Source: Pseudomonas sp. Irchel 3A7 (GTDB taxonomy: Bacteria; Pseudomonadota; Gammaproteobacteria; Pseudomonadales; Pseudomonadaceae). Taken from it: a DNA stretch of 64,000 bases. The stretch's first letter is position 1. Every line of letters starts with the position of its first letter. The notes beneath the pieces are model-generated. The model made no database searches. It was not told the DNA's origin and worked only from the letters and a program-made list of their open reading frames with translations. Both the position numbers and the translations under genes were made by a program. Below, in pieces: positions 15,469-24,367 of the stretch. The stretch covers positions 186,001-250,000 of the forward strand of contig NZ_FYED01000010.1 in the NCBI RefSeq assembly GCF_900187565.1, in the 5' to 3' direction.

Positions 15469-15807
15469 GGGAGGGGCCTTGGTGGACAAGGGGTGATTGT
15501 GGAAGCTTAGACGTTGGCAGTGCGGGGAGGGGGCGTCAGGCGATTTGAAGTAAGAAAGCTGAGTGTTATGCGTTCAATCGTTGAGAGATTTTTTATATGG
15601 ATCCCACTGCGCATTGTTTAGTCAGGAGAGCGCAGTTTTGCGTTAAGTGGGGCGTTTGGTGGTTGTGATCGACGAAGAATGAACCGCAATCGGACGTTCG
15701 GTGTGGTCTGCTTCGGCCAAAAGGCTGACCTTGCAGATCAGCTGCCAGAGGACCACTTTTCCACTGCTATGCTGATGAGATATGTTTCTACACTAGAGAC
15801 AAGTAGC

Positions 15808-16389
15808 ATGGCAGCACAGGGCGAGTATTCCAGATTCATCTTCAAGGCTATGACCTGCTCGGCCGGCATTTTCCTTGTCGCCGGGGCTGCCATGACGCTG
15901 CTGGACACTCACCTTGACCTGACGTTGCTGGCAGATACCACGGGCAGGCTGCAACGTTTGTGGGATTGGCTTTTGCTGGAAACGCCAATGCCGAACTGGT
16001 CGCTGCTGATGATAATCGCGATTTTAATCAGCACGCTGTCTGTAGCGATTTGCTACGCCCGCATCACCGATGGAACCTACAGCGAGTTGCACGAAATAGA
16101 GCGAAAAGTTTACAAAAAGAACAACCCTCAGTTTCCTCAGTTGACCGATGACCAGACGCTACTGATGGAAGCTTTGGCCTATCATGCGAACTTCAGAAAA
16201 ATTGCGAATTTAAACTCGGTTTGCAAGCTTGTCTCCCTCAGCACATTGGAAGTTGAAGCCGGTCTGAAGCAACTGCAAGCCAAACGTCTTGTGAGGCAAA
16301 AAGTCACAAGGGGTACGTTCGGTGCCACCACTTTTGAACTTACCTTGGCAGGTAAGGATTATGCGTTGGAGCGATTTGAGCTGACGTAA
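15808..16389 (+). CDS. Two-span membrane protein with C-terminal winged helix
   Basis: I do not recognise a family. The 193-residue product has two hydrophobic helices (IFKAMTCSAGIFLVAGAAMT and SLLMIIAILISTLSVAICYA) separated by about 35 residues. After them comes a soluble part whose last 80 residues (DDQTLLMEALAYHANFRKIA, VSLSTLEVEAGLKQLQAKRL, FGATTFELTLAGKDYAL) read like a winged-helix domain with a beta-hairpin wing. The open frame extends back to 15679, but codon use and AT content there look non-coding, so ATG 15808 is preferred. No ribosome site is strong. It could be a membrane-bound DNA-binding regulator, which is inference. Confidence 0.6.
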   Translation: MAAQGEYSRFIFKAMTCSAGIFLVAGAAMTLLDTHLDLTLLADTTGRLQRLWDWLLLETPMPNWSLLMIIAILISTLSVAICYARITDGTYSELHEIERKVYKKNNPQFPQLTDDQTLLMEALAYHANFRKIANLNSVCKLVSLSTLEVEAGLKQLQAKRLVRQKVTRGTFGATTFELTLAGKDYALERFELT

Positions 16390-16395
16390 GGGGAC

Positions 16396-16499
16396 CTGTG
16401 GGAGCGAGCCTGCTCGCGAGAAAAGTCGGGTCAACCCGGACATCCAGACGGACTGCGTTATCGTTGACGTCCTTCGCAAGCAGGCTCGCTCCCACAGGG
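16396..16499. repeat. REP doublet (REPIN)
   Basis: CTGTGGGAGCGAGCCTGCTC and CAGGCTCGCTCCCACAG form the outer hairpin. The inner part (GGTCAACCCGGACATCCAGA) matches the copy at 4838. The remaining 100 bases before the next gene show nothing else. Confidence 0.88.
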
Positions 16500-16599
16500 G
16501 GATGTGTTCAGACAACAAATGGCGATCAAACCTGGGCGACGGTGATTTTTACGCAAGCGGCGGCCAACAGGCCAGTGATCAGCGTTTCTTCCGTGGGCT

Positions 16600-17412
16600 T
16601 TAACCGAGTTTCGAGCCGGCACGCAGCTGCACCGGACTGACTCCCAGCCGTTGCCTGAAGGTGGTTGCCATGTGCGCCTGGGAGTTGAAGCCGCAGGCGT
16701 GGGCGATTTGTGCCAGGGTCGCTGTCGAGTCGCGCATCAGGGCTCGGGCCTTGGCGAGGCGGCGGTCGATCAGGTAGCTGTGCGGGCTTTTGCCCGTTGC
16801 GTGTTTGAACGCGCGCATGAAGTAGCCTTCGGACAATCCCAGTAACCCTGCCATTGCCGGTATACCGAGCGGGCCGTCGAGGCCCGCGTCGATGAACTCG
16901 TCGAGCAGGCGCATCCGGCTGCCGGTGATCGAGCCTTGGGGCGCAGCCGACCAGGTTTCCTTGTCCGTCGCCCGTTCAGCCAATGCCAGTGCCCAGGCCT
17001 CCCAATCGTCCTCCACCGAGGCCTGCAACAGCGCGGCGCGCATGCGCAACGCGAGGGTAACGGCCTGCGGATCAATACGATTGTTGAAGGCGCGATCCCC
17101 TGTCAACGGAGCACCGTCGGTGCGCACGACCTGCAGGTATTCACCGCCCTTGGCTGACTCGGAGAGTACGTCGCAGCCGGCGGGAACGAATGCCAGGCCG
17201 TTGGGCAGGGCGTCGAAAGGCTGCACTCGATCGCTGCCGATGGCGTGCAGGCCTCGCTGGCTGTCGAAGGCAAAGCCGATCGCCGCCTGGGTCGCGACAT
17301 AGCGGGTCGCGTAGGCGGCGCCGGGCAGCAGTTCGATCGCCCAGGGGCCTGCCTCGATGCGACGGACCGGTTCGGAGGGGAGTGGGGGCCGCAGGCGGCT
17401 TCGATGGCTCAT
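16600..17412 (-). CDS. AraC-family transcriptional regulator
   Basis: The product has 270 residues. The N-terminal 150 form a cupin-like sensory domain (PWAIELLPGAAYATRYVATQ). The C-terminal 100 hold the two AraC helix-turn-helices (GIPAMAGLLGLSEGYFMRAF and LAQIAHACGFNSQAHMATTF, followed by RQRLGVSPVQLRAG). ATG 17412 is used, with a GTG/ATG slightly upstream also possible; no clear ribosome site is seen. It is divergent from the threonine-dehydratase-like gene across about 105 bases, the usual arrangement for a regulator and its target. Confidence 0.9.
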   Translation of the reverse strand: MSHRSRLRPPLPSEPVRRIEAGPWAIELLPGAAYATRYVATQAAIGFAFDSQRGLHAIGSDRVQPFDALPNGLAFVPAGCDVLSESAKGGEYLQVVRTDGAPLTGDRAFNNRIDPQAVTLALRMRAALLQASVEDDWEAWALALAERATDKETWSAAPQGSITGSRMRLLDEFIDAGLDGPLGIPAMAGLLGLSEGYFMRAFKHATGKSPHSYLIDRRLAKARALMRDSTATLAQIAHACGFNSQAHMATTFRQRLGVSPVQLRAGSKLG

Positions 17413-17517
17413 GCACACCATAGTAGTGAAGCGGGCACACAAAAGTCAGGTCAGTTTTTTGAAAGCCGGGGTGATGCGCTGCTGTCTAGACTGGGCAAAA
17501 CCTCAGGGGGATGACCG

Positions 17518-18474
17518 ATGCACACACTGACCCGCGATGATATCGAACAAGCTGCCCGCCACGTTTACCAGGTGATGCCTGCCACCGCCCAATACCCTTG
17601 GCCCTTGTTGGCCGAGCGACTGGGTTGCACGGTGTGGGTCAAGCACGAAAATCACACGCCTACCGGTGCTTTCAAGGTGCGCGGCGGCATTACCTTCATG
17701 CACTGGCTCAAACGCACGCATCCAGAGGCGAAGGGCATCGTCACCGCTACCCGTGGCAATCATGGCCAGAGCCTGGCGCTGGCCGCCAGCGCGCTGGGGT
17801 TGCGGGCGTTGATCGTGGTGCCACAGGGAAATTCGGTAGAAAAGAACAATGCCATGCGCGGCTTTGGCGGCGAGGTGGTGGAGTATGGCCGCGATTTCGA
17901 TGAGGCCCGTGAAGAGGCTGCGCGGCTGGCGCAAGTGCATGGGCTCTATCTGGTGCCGCCGTTCCACACCGAGCTGGTCAAGGGCGTGGCCACCTATGCG
18001 CTCGAGTTGTTCACGGCGGCACCGGGCCTGCACACCGTCTACGTGCCCATTGGTTGTGGGTCGGGAATTTGCGCGGTGATCGCCGCCCGCGATGCTTTGG
18101 GTCTGAATACCGAGGTAGTGGGGGTGGTTTCCACTGAGGCCGAGGCGGCGAAGCTGTCATTTGAGGCTGGAGCCCTATGCGAAACCGCCTCGGCGAATAC
18201 CTTTGCCGACGGCTTGGCCGTGCGCAAGCCGATTGCCGAAGCGTTTGCCATCTACGGGGCGGCTGCGGCGCGGATTGTATCGGTCAGCGAAGAGCAAATT
18301 GCCGAGGCCATGCGCGTCTATTACACCGATACCCACAACCTCGCTGAAGGCGCCGGCGCGGCGGCCCTGGCAGCGCTGATTCAGGAGCGTGAAACCATGG
18401 CCGGTCGAACGGTGGGAGTGATCCTGTCCGGCGGGAATATCGACCGATCGGTGTATGCGACAGTGATTGCGTGA
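17518..18474 (+). CDS. Threonine/serine dehydratase-like PLP enzyme
   Basis: This 318-residue fold-type II PLP enzyme has K53 in TPTGAFKVRGG as the Schiff-base lysine, and TRGNHGQSLALAA as the asparagine loop that holds the cofactor. A glycine-rich phosphate loop (PIGCGSGICAVIAA) and ILSGGNID at the C-terminus complete the site. The family converts L-threonine or L-serine to the 2-oxo acid and ammonia. It has no ACT-like regulatory domain, so it is of the short catabolic (TdcB-like) type. GGGGGATGACCG precedes the ATG. It is divergent from an AraC gene and converges on a TonB receptor with a 22-base gap. The actual substrate could be a related hydroxy-amino acid. Confidence 0.88.
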   Translation: MHTLTRDDIEQAARHVYQVMPATAQYPWPLLAERLGCTVWVKHENHTPTGAFKVRGGITFMHWLKRTHPEAKGIVTATRGNHGQSLALAASALGLRALIVVPQGNSVEKNNAMRGFGGEVVEYGRDFDEAREEAARLAQVHGLYLVPPFHTELVKGVATYALELFTAAPGLHTVYVPIGCGSGICAVIAARDALGLNTEVVGVVSTEAEAAKLSFEAGALCETASANTFADGLAVRKPIAEAFAIYGAAAARIVSVSEEQIAEAMRVYYTDTHNLAEGAGAAALAALIQERETMAGRTVGVILSGGNIDRSVYATVIA

Positions 18475-18496
18475 ATGTTTGAGGCTGTACAAGCCC

Positions 18497-20623
18497 TCAG
18501 AGCAGGCTCCACGACACCCCGACGTACACCCCAAGACCCTCGCCCGGCGTGGAGCGTGCCGCATCCAGCCCTTTGTCGTCGTAGCCCGGCGTGACGGTGG
18601 CGGCGTAGTGCTTGTTCGTCAGGTTGCGCATGTCCAGCCACGTCTGCCAGTCGCCCTTGGGCGCGTTGTAGCCCAGGGTTGCACCGAACAGCGCATAGGG
18701 ATCGGCGTAATAGCTGTTGGCGTAATCCACCGCCACCTTGGACACTAACTGCGTGTTGAGCGCGGCGAAAAAGCCCTGGGGCCAGTCGTAGCGCAGTTCG
18801 CCCTGGTAGTAGTGCATCGGCAGGCCCGGCAGGCGGTTGTCGCCGAAGCGGTCGTCGTCGCGGTAGTGGAAGTCACTGAAGGTGTAGCTCTGGCGCAGGC
18901 TCAATTGGCCGCCATCGTCCCGCGACCACAGGTTGCTCTGCAGGCCGGCTTCCACGCCCTGGTGCACGGTGGGGCTGGCATTGAGTTCGTAGGGGGTGGT
19001 GGCGTTGGCATCCGGCAGTACCGAAAGCAGTTCGTGGCGCACTTGGGCGTAGTACCAGGAAAGGCTCCACTGGCCCACCACGCTATCGCCGCGTCCACCC
19101 AGTTCCAGTGTGGTTGCTGTCTGGTTTTGCAGTTCGATCGGATCACGCTGCGTACCGGTGGCAGGGCCGCTGCCGGCCGGGAACCGCTGATTGGCGCTGT
19201 AGATCAGCGACCACGGGTGCGGCCCTTCGACCGAACGGCTGAGATTGCCGAACAGCTGCAGACCCGGCGTCACCTGATAACGCAGGCCAAGGCGTGGCGC
19301 GTAGTCCCAGTCGTTGAGGCTGGTCTTGCCACCGCCCTCGGGGTAAGTCACAGCGCTTTCACGGCGGGTGTAAATGGCGGCCAGGCCGGTGGTCAGCCAC
19401 AGGTCCTCGGCGATCTCCAGGTCATTGCCCGCATGCAGAACCGTGTCTGAACCCTGGTAGGTGAAATTGCGCATGGGCGTGCCCGGCGCGTAGCCGGCTG
19501 TGTTGCCGCTGGGGATTCGTACCCGTTCGCTGGCGCCGGCATTGGGCAGGTGCCTGGTCACGCGCAAGCCCAGGGTGCTTTGGCTTTCCAGGCCCCAGAG
19601 GGTGTCGCGGCGCTTGTAGTCGAAGGTGCCGCTGACATCGGTGTACGCCACTTTCAGCCGGTTGGGACCCTCGCGCAAGTCCATCGGATAGTCGTGGTAG
19701 ACAAGGCCGGTCTGGATACTCGAATCGTCATCGAGATAGAACGTTGTCTTGTTGCCGATAAAGGTACTGCCCGGTTGGTCACGGCTGTCATCGCGCGCCA
19801 CATAGGCAGGGTTGGCCGCCCGAGGGTCATGCTCGATGGAGTGCTTGGTCACCCGGCCGGCGAGGTCGTTGTCGGTCTGGCGGTGGCGCAGGTAGAAGCG
19901 TGTTTCCAGGTTCGGGTTGAAGCGATAACCGAAATTGGCAATGACACCCTGACTCTCGCTGGCCGTGTGGTCCTGGTAGCCATCGGAACGCGCATCGGTC
20001 ATGGCCAGGTAGTAGTCGAAGTCGCCCAGCACCTGCCCGGAGCTGACCTGGCGCTGCTGATAACCATGGCTGCCCATCGTGTAGCGCACTTGCAACTTGG
20101 GTGCGTCGTAGCCGGTGTGACTGACGTAATCGATGGCCCCGCCCAAGGCCAGCGCGCCACGGTCGAAACCGTTGGCGCCGCGCAGCACTTCCACATGGTC
20201 GAGCCACAATGGTTCCAGCAATTCATAGGGTGTGCCGCCAGGGCCGGTGAGTGGCAAGCCATCAAGCATCGTATACAGCCCCGAAGCGTGGGCGCCCGGT
20301 GCACGGTTGATCCCCGATCCACGGATCGAAATCTTCACCCCTTCGTTGCCTGCAGACTGGGCATAAACCCCGGGCTGATAAGCCAGTACATCCTGGTTAC
20401 CGGCCACCCGACCCTGCAGGGTACGGCGCATGTCCACCACATTGGTGCCGCCGGGCACCTGGGCCAGCCGGGCCTTGGCGTCCTCGACCGACGCGTCTTC
20501 GCCACTGCCGTCTTCAGCCCCGATCAGTACTTGTCCAAGCTCCAGGCCCTGGGCCTCGGCCATGGCCGGACAGACAAGGGCCAGGCCCAGCAAAGCAGCG
20601 GGCAAGGAATTGGGCGAAGGCAT
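18497..20623 (-). CDS. TonB-dependent outer-membrane receptor
   Basis: The product has 708 residues, with a signal peptide ending CPAMA before EAQG. A plug domain follows (about 60-180: VKISIRGSGINRAPGAHASG, MLDGLPLTGPGGTPYE, DHVEVLRGANGFDRGALALG), then a 22-strand-type barrel rich in aromatic/Gly strands, ending LGVYVGVSWSLL. Plug and length suit ferric-chelate receptors of the FecA-like group, so it probably imports a siderophore or metal chelate. ATG 20623 is chosen because GGAG lies ten bases upstream and the signal peptide starts there; the frame extends further upstream without such a site. No sigma/anti-sigma genes are next to it. Confidence 0.93.
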   Translation of the reverse strand: MPSPNSLPAALLGLALVCPAMAEAQGLELGQVLIGAEDGSGEDASVEDAKARLAQVPGGTNVVDMRRTLQGRVAGNQDVLAYQPGVYAQSAGNEGVKISIRGSGINRAPGAHASGLYTMLDGLPLTGPGGTPYELLEPLWLDHVEVLRGANGFDRGALALGGAIDYVSHTGYDAPKLQVRYTMGSHGYQQRQVSSGQVLGDFDYYLAMTDARSDGYQDHTASESQGVIANFGYRFNPNLETRFYLRHRQTDNDLAGRVTKHSIEHDPRAANPAYVARDDSRDQPGSTFIGNKTTFYLDDDSSIQTGLVYHDYPMDLREGPNRLKVAYTDVSGTFDYKRRDTLWGLESQSTLGLRVTRHLPNAGASERVRIPSGNTAGYAPGTPMRNFTYQGSDTVLHAGNDLEIAEDLWLTTGLAAIYTRRESAVTYPEGGGKTSLNDWDYAPRLGLRYQVTPGLQLFGNLSRSVEGPHPWSLIYSANQRFPAGSGPATGTQRDPIELQNQTATTLELGGRGDSVVGQWSLSWYYAQVRHELLSVLPDANATTPYELNASPTVHQGVEAGLQSNLWSRDDGGQLSLRQSYTFSDFHYRDDDRFGDNRLPGLPMHYYQGELRYDWPQGFFAALNTQLVSKVAVDYANSYYADPYALFGATLGYNAPKGDWQTWLDMRNLTNKHYAATVTPGYDDKGLDAARSTPGEGLGVYVGVSWSLL

Positions 20624-20770
20624 TGAGAGAACTCCAGACGTACAGGAACGGGCAGTGAAGAACTGCGACGTAAGGAGGAACGAAGGAAACACATGGGGAT
20701 TTTGTTTTTTTGGCCAGGTAAAGGAGTATCGCCTGGCCGGTGATGTGGTTTGACGGTGTCAGGGGCGGGT

Positions 20771-21241
20771 TTACACCGTCAGTTTCCGGCTGAATTTGGT
20801 TTCCATCACAATATGGGAAGCGGTGTGCGCCACCCCCTTGATCATGTTGATCCTGGTGAGTTCAGCGTTGAGTTCGCTCAGGGTCGGCGTGGCGAGATGA
20901 ATGATGAAATCCGATTCACCCGAGACTGCATACACAGCCTGCACAGCATCCATCTTGCGAAGAGAGGTCATGACATCGGTATAACTCTTGTTAGTGCAGG
21001 AGGTCATGGTGAAACAATTGATGGTCTGCTGGAGTCTGTTCTGGTCGATACGCACGCTATACCCGGTGATGACGCCAGCCTTTTCCAGTCGGGCGATCCG
21101 CTCTTGCACCGAAGACCGCGAGACTTCGAGCTTGCGTGCCAATGAAGCTGTGGGTTCGCGTGCGTTGTCCTGCAGCAGGCCAAGCAATTGCCTGTCCTTG
21201 TCAGTCAGGTTAAACAACGGACCGGGATTCTGCGCTTGCAT
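20771..21241 (-). CDS. Lrp/AsnC-family regulator
   Basis: This 156-residue protein has the N-terminal helix-turn-helix (LTDKDRQLLGLLQDNAREPT, LARKLEVSRSSVQERIARLE) and the C-terminal RAM/AsnC ligand-binding domain (VQAVYAVSGESDFIIHLATP). ATG 21241 follows AAGGA by seven bases; the GTG two codons earlier would be too close. It is the last gene of a leftward run that includes an amino-acid ABC transporter and a DAO-type oxidase, 27 bases after the oxidase gene. It probably senses the amine or amino acid handled by these genes. Confidence 0.92.
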   Translation of the reverse strand: MQAQNPGPLFNLTDKDRQLLGLLQDNAREPTASLARKLEVSRSSVQERIARLEKAGVITGYSVRIDQNRLQQTINCFTMTSCTNKSYTDVMTSLRKMDAVQAVYAVSGESDFIIHLATPTLSELNAELTRINMIKGVAHTASHIVMETKFSRKLTV

Positions 21242-21268
21242 GAACACTTCCTTGACCTCGCTGGGATT

Positions 21269-22576
21269 TCAGTTTTTTTGAGTCGCCCTGCGTTGTGAAC
21301 GCGTTTCTTGAAACATATCCATCATCTTCAGACCGGCGTATACCGTTTGCGCCGCAGCCGGGCCGAGGGGGCCGCCATTCCATTCCAGACCGTAGGCATC
21401 GAACAGACGGTAGCGATCAGTCTCGCCGCAAATGGCTTCTGCAATGACGCGTGCGCCAATGGGGGCGGTGTTCATACCATGGCCACCAAATGATGTACAC
21501 GCCCATAGCCCCTTTCCGAGCGGACCGATGTGAGGCATTTTGTGCCGCGCATAGCCCATCAGCCCGGACCAGGCTTTATCGATCTTGATGCCCCGCAATT
21601 GCGGGTATACGTCGAGGATGTCGCCGGTCAGCAACTGCCCCAGGCGTTTTTCATCCTGCAGGTTCCTGGTGGTGATACGGCCGCCCCAGAGCAGGCGGTC
21701 GCCGTCGACGATTCGGTAATAGTCCGAGGCACGGCGATTGTCGCCCACGGCATCGGTGGTGCCTACCGCATCGGCCAGACGCTCGCCCAAATGTTCGGTC
21801 AGTACCGCGTAGGTTGCGATCGGCAGGAAGGCGCGCCGTAATTTTCCGAACTCAGGGCCGCCATAACCGCCGCAGCAATACACCACATTCGCGCAATCGA
21901 CAGTGCCCCGGTCGGTAATGACGCGATGTCGTCCATTGCGGCTCTCAACCCGGACCATGGGTGACTGTTCATGGATCTTTCCGCCGCTGCACTCGATGAG
22001 CCGGGCCAGGCCCAGGCAATAGTTCAGCGGGTGGAAGTGAAATCCATGATTATCGCGCAGCGCCTGGAAGTACCTGTCGGTCTTGAGCTTTTCACGCACG
22101 GCGTTGCGATCCAGGTAGTCGAGGTGGAAGTCGAAATCCGTCGCCATCCTGTCGCGCAGGCGCTTGAGGTTATCGCCATCCTCGTAGCGCACCACGCTCA
22201 ATTTTCCAGGCGTTGGTGCGCAACCTGGCAGCTGATGACGGGCGATCATGTCGCGAACGGTGTCGACACCTTCGAGCGACAGTTTGAATAGCGCGGTGGC
22301 TGTCGGTTTTCCGCAGCGTCGCTCGATGGAAGACAAGCCTTCGGACCAGCCCTGGAGGACAAAGCCGCCGTTACGGCCGGACGCTCCCCACGCAACACGG
22401 CCGGCGTCGAGCAGCACCACGGACCGACCTCGCGATAACAGTTCCCAGGCTGTGCTCAGCCCCGCCAGGCCTGCACCGATGATGCAGACATCGGCCTGAG
22501 CGTTGCCTGACAGCGGCGCGCGCTCAGTCGTGTCGTGCATCGTGGCGGTGTAGTAATTGTTGTTATAGGTGTACAT
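21269..22576 (-). CDS. FAD-dependent amine/amino-acid oxidase (DAO family, PuuB-like)
   Basis: This 435-residue protein has an N-terminal FAD-binding motif (DVCIIGAGLAGLSTAWELLSR) and the block WGASGRNGGFVLQGW typical of DAO-fold enzymes such as PuuB. YSRIVDGDRLLWGG-like and FGGHGMNTAPIGARVIAEAI segments near the C-terminus complete the flavin site. Enzymes of this type oxidise an amino group to the imine and give H2O2 or pass electrons on. Codons 5-8 encode NNNY through AACAACAA, so an Hfq/Crc motif lies right at the start of translation. It follows the substrate-binding protein by about 90 bases and is read with the ABC transporter. The substrate could be a polyamine derivative or a modified amino acid. 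Confidence 0.88.
   Translation of the reverse strand: MYTYNNNYYTATMHDTTERAPLSGNAQADVCIIGAGLAGLSTAWELLSRGRSVVLLDAGRVAWGASGRNGGFVLQGWSEGLSSIERRCGKPTATALFKLSLEGVDTVRDMIARHQLPGCAPTPGKLSVVRYEDGDNLKRLRDRMATDFDFHLDYLDRNAVREKLKTDRYFQALRDNHGFHFHPLNYCLGLARLIECSGGKIHEQSPMVRVESRNGRHRVITDRGTVDCANVVYCCGGYGGPEFGKLRRAFLPIATYAVLTEHLGERLADAVGTTDAVGDNRRASDYYRIVDGDRLLWGGRITTRNLQDEKRLGQLLTGDILDVYPQLRGIKIDKAWSGLMGYARHKMPHIGPLGKGLWACTSFGGHGMNTAPIGARVIAEAICGETDRYRLFDAYGLEWNGGPLGPAAAQTVYAGLKMMDMFQETRSQRRATQKN
22556..22563 (-). promoter_or_regulatory. CA motif (Hfq/Crc) inside oxidase start
   Basis: On the minus strand this reads AACAACAA, a full AANAANAA match, at codons 5-7 of the oxidase. Binding there would block initiation. 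Confidence 0.55.
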
Positions 22577-22665
22577 GAAGTCCGTGGTCCTTTTTCGCGC
22601 GCAGACAGGCAGCGCGCCGCGTCGGGAACGGGCGCCTGCCCTGCAATGGATGTAGTGCGCCGGGA

Positions 22666-23505
22666 TTATTGAATGGCGGTCAGATCAGTGCCGTACCACT
22701 TCTCGGACAGTTGCTTGAGCGTGCCGTCGGCTTTCATCTCTGCAACGGTTTTAGTCAGCGCGCTATTGAACGCTTCGTCGCCTTTATCCACGGCGATGGC
22801 CAGCGGTTCGTAGTAAGCGGGTTTGCCCTCCACCCGGACGATGGGATAACCATTCTTGACGGCCGCGACGACGGTTGGCAGTGCGGACAAGGTGGCGTTC
22901 AGTCGGACCCCGTTACCCATGCGCAGATCATCCAGAGGACCCATGCTGTCGCCGTACGTCTTCACCTCGCCCGGCGTGACGTCGTAGGTGAACGCTGGCA
23001 CATCGGCCGCGTCGATCTTGAGGCGACGATTGATGTAGTCCTCCGACGTCGTGCCTGCTTCGACGCCGATGATCTTTTCGTTCAGATCCGCTGCCTTGGT
23101 CCCCGCTGCATCCTTGTGCACGGCGAATACATAGGGCGTGTAGTAGTAGATGGCGGGGAAGTCGAGGACGCGGGCGCGCTCGGTGGTTGGCGTCATCGAA
23201 CCGACCGACAGGTCCCAGCGATTGGACCAGCGTCCTGCAGTGATGATCCCGTACTCGGGGGTCACGAAGTCGACCTTGCTACCCAAGCGTCGGCCGATTT
23301 CGGTGGCCACATCGATATCGAAACCTTGCAGCTTGTTGTCCGGACCCAGGAACGATTGCGGTGGCCAGTTAGCGGCGGTGGCCACTTTGATCACCTTGGT
23401 TTCATGGATGCGGTCGAGGGTCGAACCCGCCCAGGCGGCGCCTGTGCCGAGCGTGACGGCGGTGGTAACAGCGGCTGCGGTGAACAAGCGAGTGATCGAG
23501 ATCAT
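22666..23505 (-). CDS. ABC substrate-binding protein, amino-acid type (SBP_bac_3)
   Basis: This 279-residue periplasmic protein has a signal peptide ending GAAWA before GST. The family-3 solute-binding pattern is clear: IKVATAANWPPQSF, LQGFDIDVATEIGRRLGSKV, WDLSVGSMTPTTERARVLDF, IGVEAGTTSEDYI and VRVEGKPAYYEPLAIAVDKG. Such proteins bind polar amino acids or opines and deliver them to the HisMQ/GlnP-type permease. Permease and ATPase genes lie immediately upstream in the operon. GGAGG precedes the ATG by about seven bases, and an AACAACAA motif lies in the leader. Confidence 0.93.
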   Translation of the reverse strand: MISITRLFTAAAVTTAVTLGTGAAWAGSTLDRIHETKVIKVATAANWPPQSFLGPDNKLQGFDIDVATEIGRRLGSKVDFVTPEYGIITAGRWSNRWDLSVGSMTPTTERARVLDFPAIYYYTPYVFAVHKDAAGTKAADLNEKIIGVEAGTTSEDYINRRLKIDAADVPAFTYDVTPGEVKTYGDSMGPLDDLRMGNGVRLNATLSALPTVVAAVKNGYPIVRVEGKPAYYEPLAIAVDKGDEAFNSALTKTVAEMKADGTLKQLSEKWYGTDLTAIQ

Positions 23506-23538
23506 GAGTAAGCCTCCAGGTATCTTGTGTGCAGTTTT

Positions 23539-23546
23539 TTGTTGTT
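23539..23546 (-). promoter_or_regulatory. CA motif (Hfq/Crc) before the binding-protein gene
   Basis: Minus-strand AACAACAA inside an A-rich leader, 34 bases upstream of the binding-protein start. Confidence 0.5.
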
Positions 23547-23581
23547 TTTGTCGATGACTTCAGAAGGTACGGCGATGCTTC

Positions 23582-24352
23582 TCAGTGGCTGAGAATCTGT
23601 GACAGAAATTCCCGGGCGCGTTCGTGCTGCGGGTTCTCGAAAAATTCATTGGGTTTGGCCTGCTCGATGATGCATCCCTGATCCATGAAGATGATTCGGT
23701 CGGCGACCCGTCGGGCGAACCCCATCTCGTGGGTGACGCACACCATCGTGATACCGTCCTGGGCCAGCTCACCCATCACGTCCAGCACCTCCTTGACCAT
23801 TTCGGGGTCAAGCGCCGAGGTGGGTTCGTCGAACAGCATGATGCGTGGTCGCATGCACAGGGCGCGGGCGATCGCCACGCGCTGCTGCTGGCCGCCGGAG
23901 AGTTGGCCGGGGTATTTATCCGCCTGGTTGCCGATCCGTACGCGGTCGAGGTATTCACAGGCCAGAGCGCGAGCCTCTGACTCCCCGAGCTTGCTCACCA
24001 GGCGCGGCCCCAGCATGAGGTTCTCCAGCACTGTCATGTGCGGGAACAGGTTGAACTGCTGGAAGACCATGCCAACCTGACGGCGGATGCTGGCCACGCA
24101 GGCGGCATTGCGAGTCAACTCGATGCCGTCGATGAACACTTGGCCTTTCTGGAAGTCTTCCAGCAGGTTCAGGCAACGAATCAACGTCGACTTGCCGGAA
24201 CCCGACGGACCGCAGACGACTACGATCTCACCGCTGGTAATGTGCAGGTCGATGCCTTTGAGCACATGAAATTCGCCATACCATTTGTGCATCTCATGAA
24301 TCGAAATGGCGGGGTACGGGGCAGGGGCTGCTGAAGTTGACGACGGGTTCAT
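23582..24352 (-). CDS. Amino-acid ABC transporter ATPase (GlnQ/HisP type)
   Basis: This 256-residue protein has the Walker A motif GPSGSGKST, Q-loop VFQQFNLFPHMTVLENL, ABC signature LSGGQQQR, Walker B IMLFDEPTSALDPE and switch His in VTHEMGFA. It powers uptake through the adjacent permease. It lies 15 bases after the permease gene, and the binding protein follows after 76 bases. The N-terminal 15 residues (SSTSAAPAPYPA) are an extra tail before the normal domain start. Confidence 0.95.
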   Translation of the reverse strand: MNPSSTSAAPAPYPAISIHEMHKWYGEFHVLKGIDLHITSGEIVVVCGPSGSGKSTLIRCLNLLEDFQKGQVFIDGIELTRNAACVASIRRQVGMVFQQFNLFPHMTVLENLMLGPRLVSKLGESEARALACEYLDRVRIGNQADKYPGQLSGGQQQRVAIARALCMRPRIMLFDEPTSALDPEMVKEVLDVMGELAQDGITMVCVTHEMGFARRVADRIIFMDQGCIIEQAKPNEFFENPQHERAREFLSQILSH

Positions 24353-24367
24353 CGTAATGCTCCTGAT

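Noticed and set aside
19550..20626. 358-codon plus-strand frame
   Set aside because: Antisense to the TonB-dependent receptor; no family pattern.
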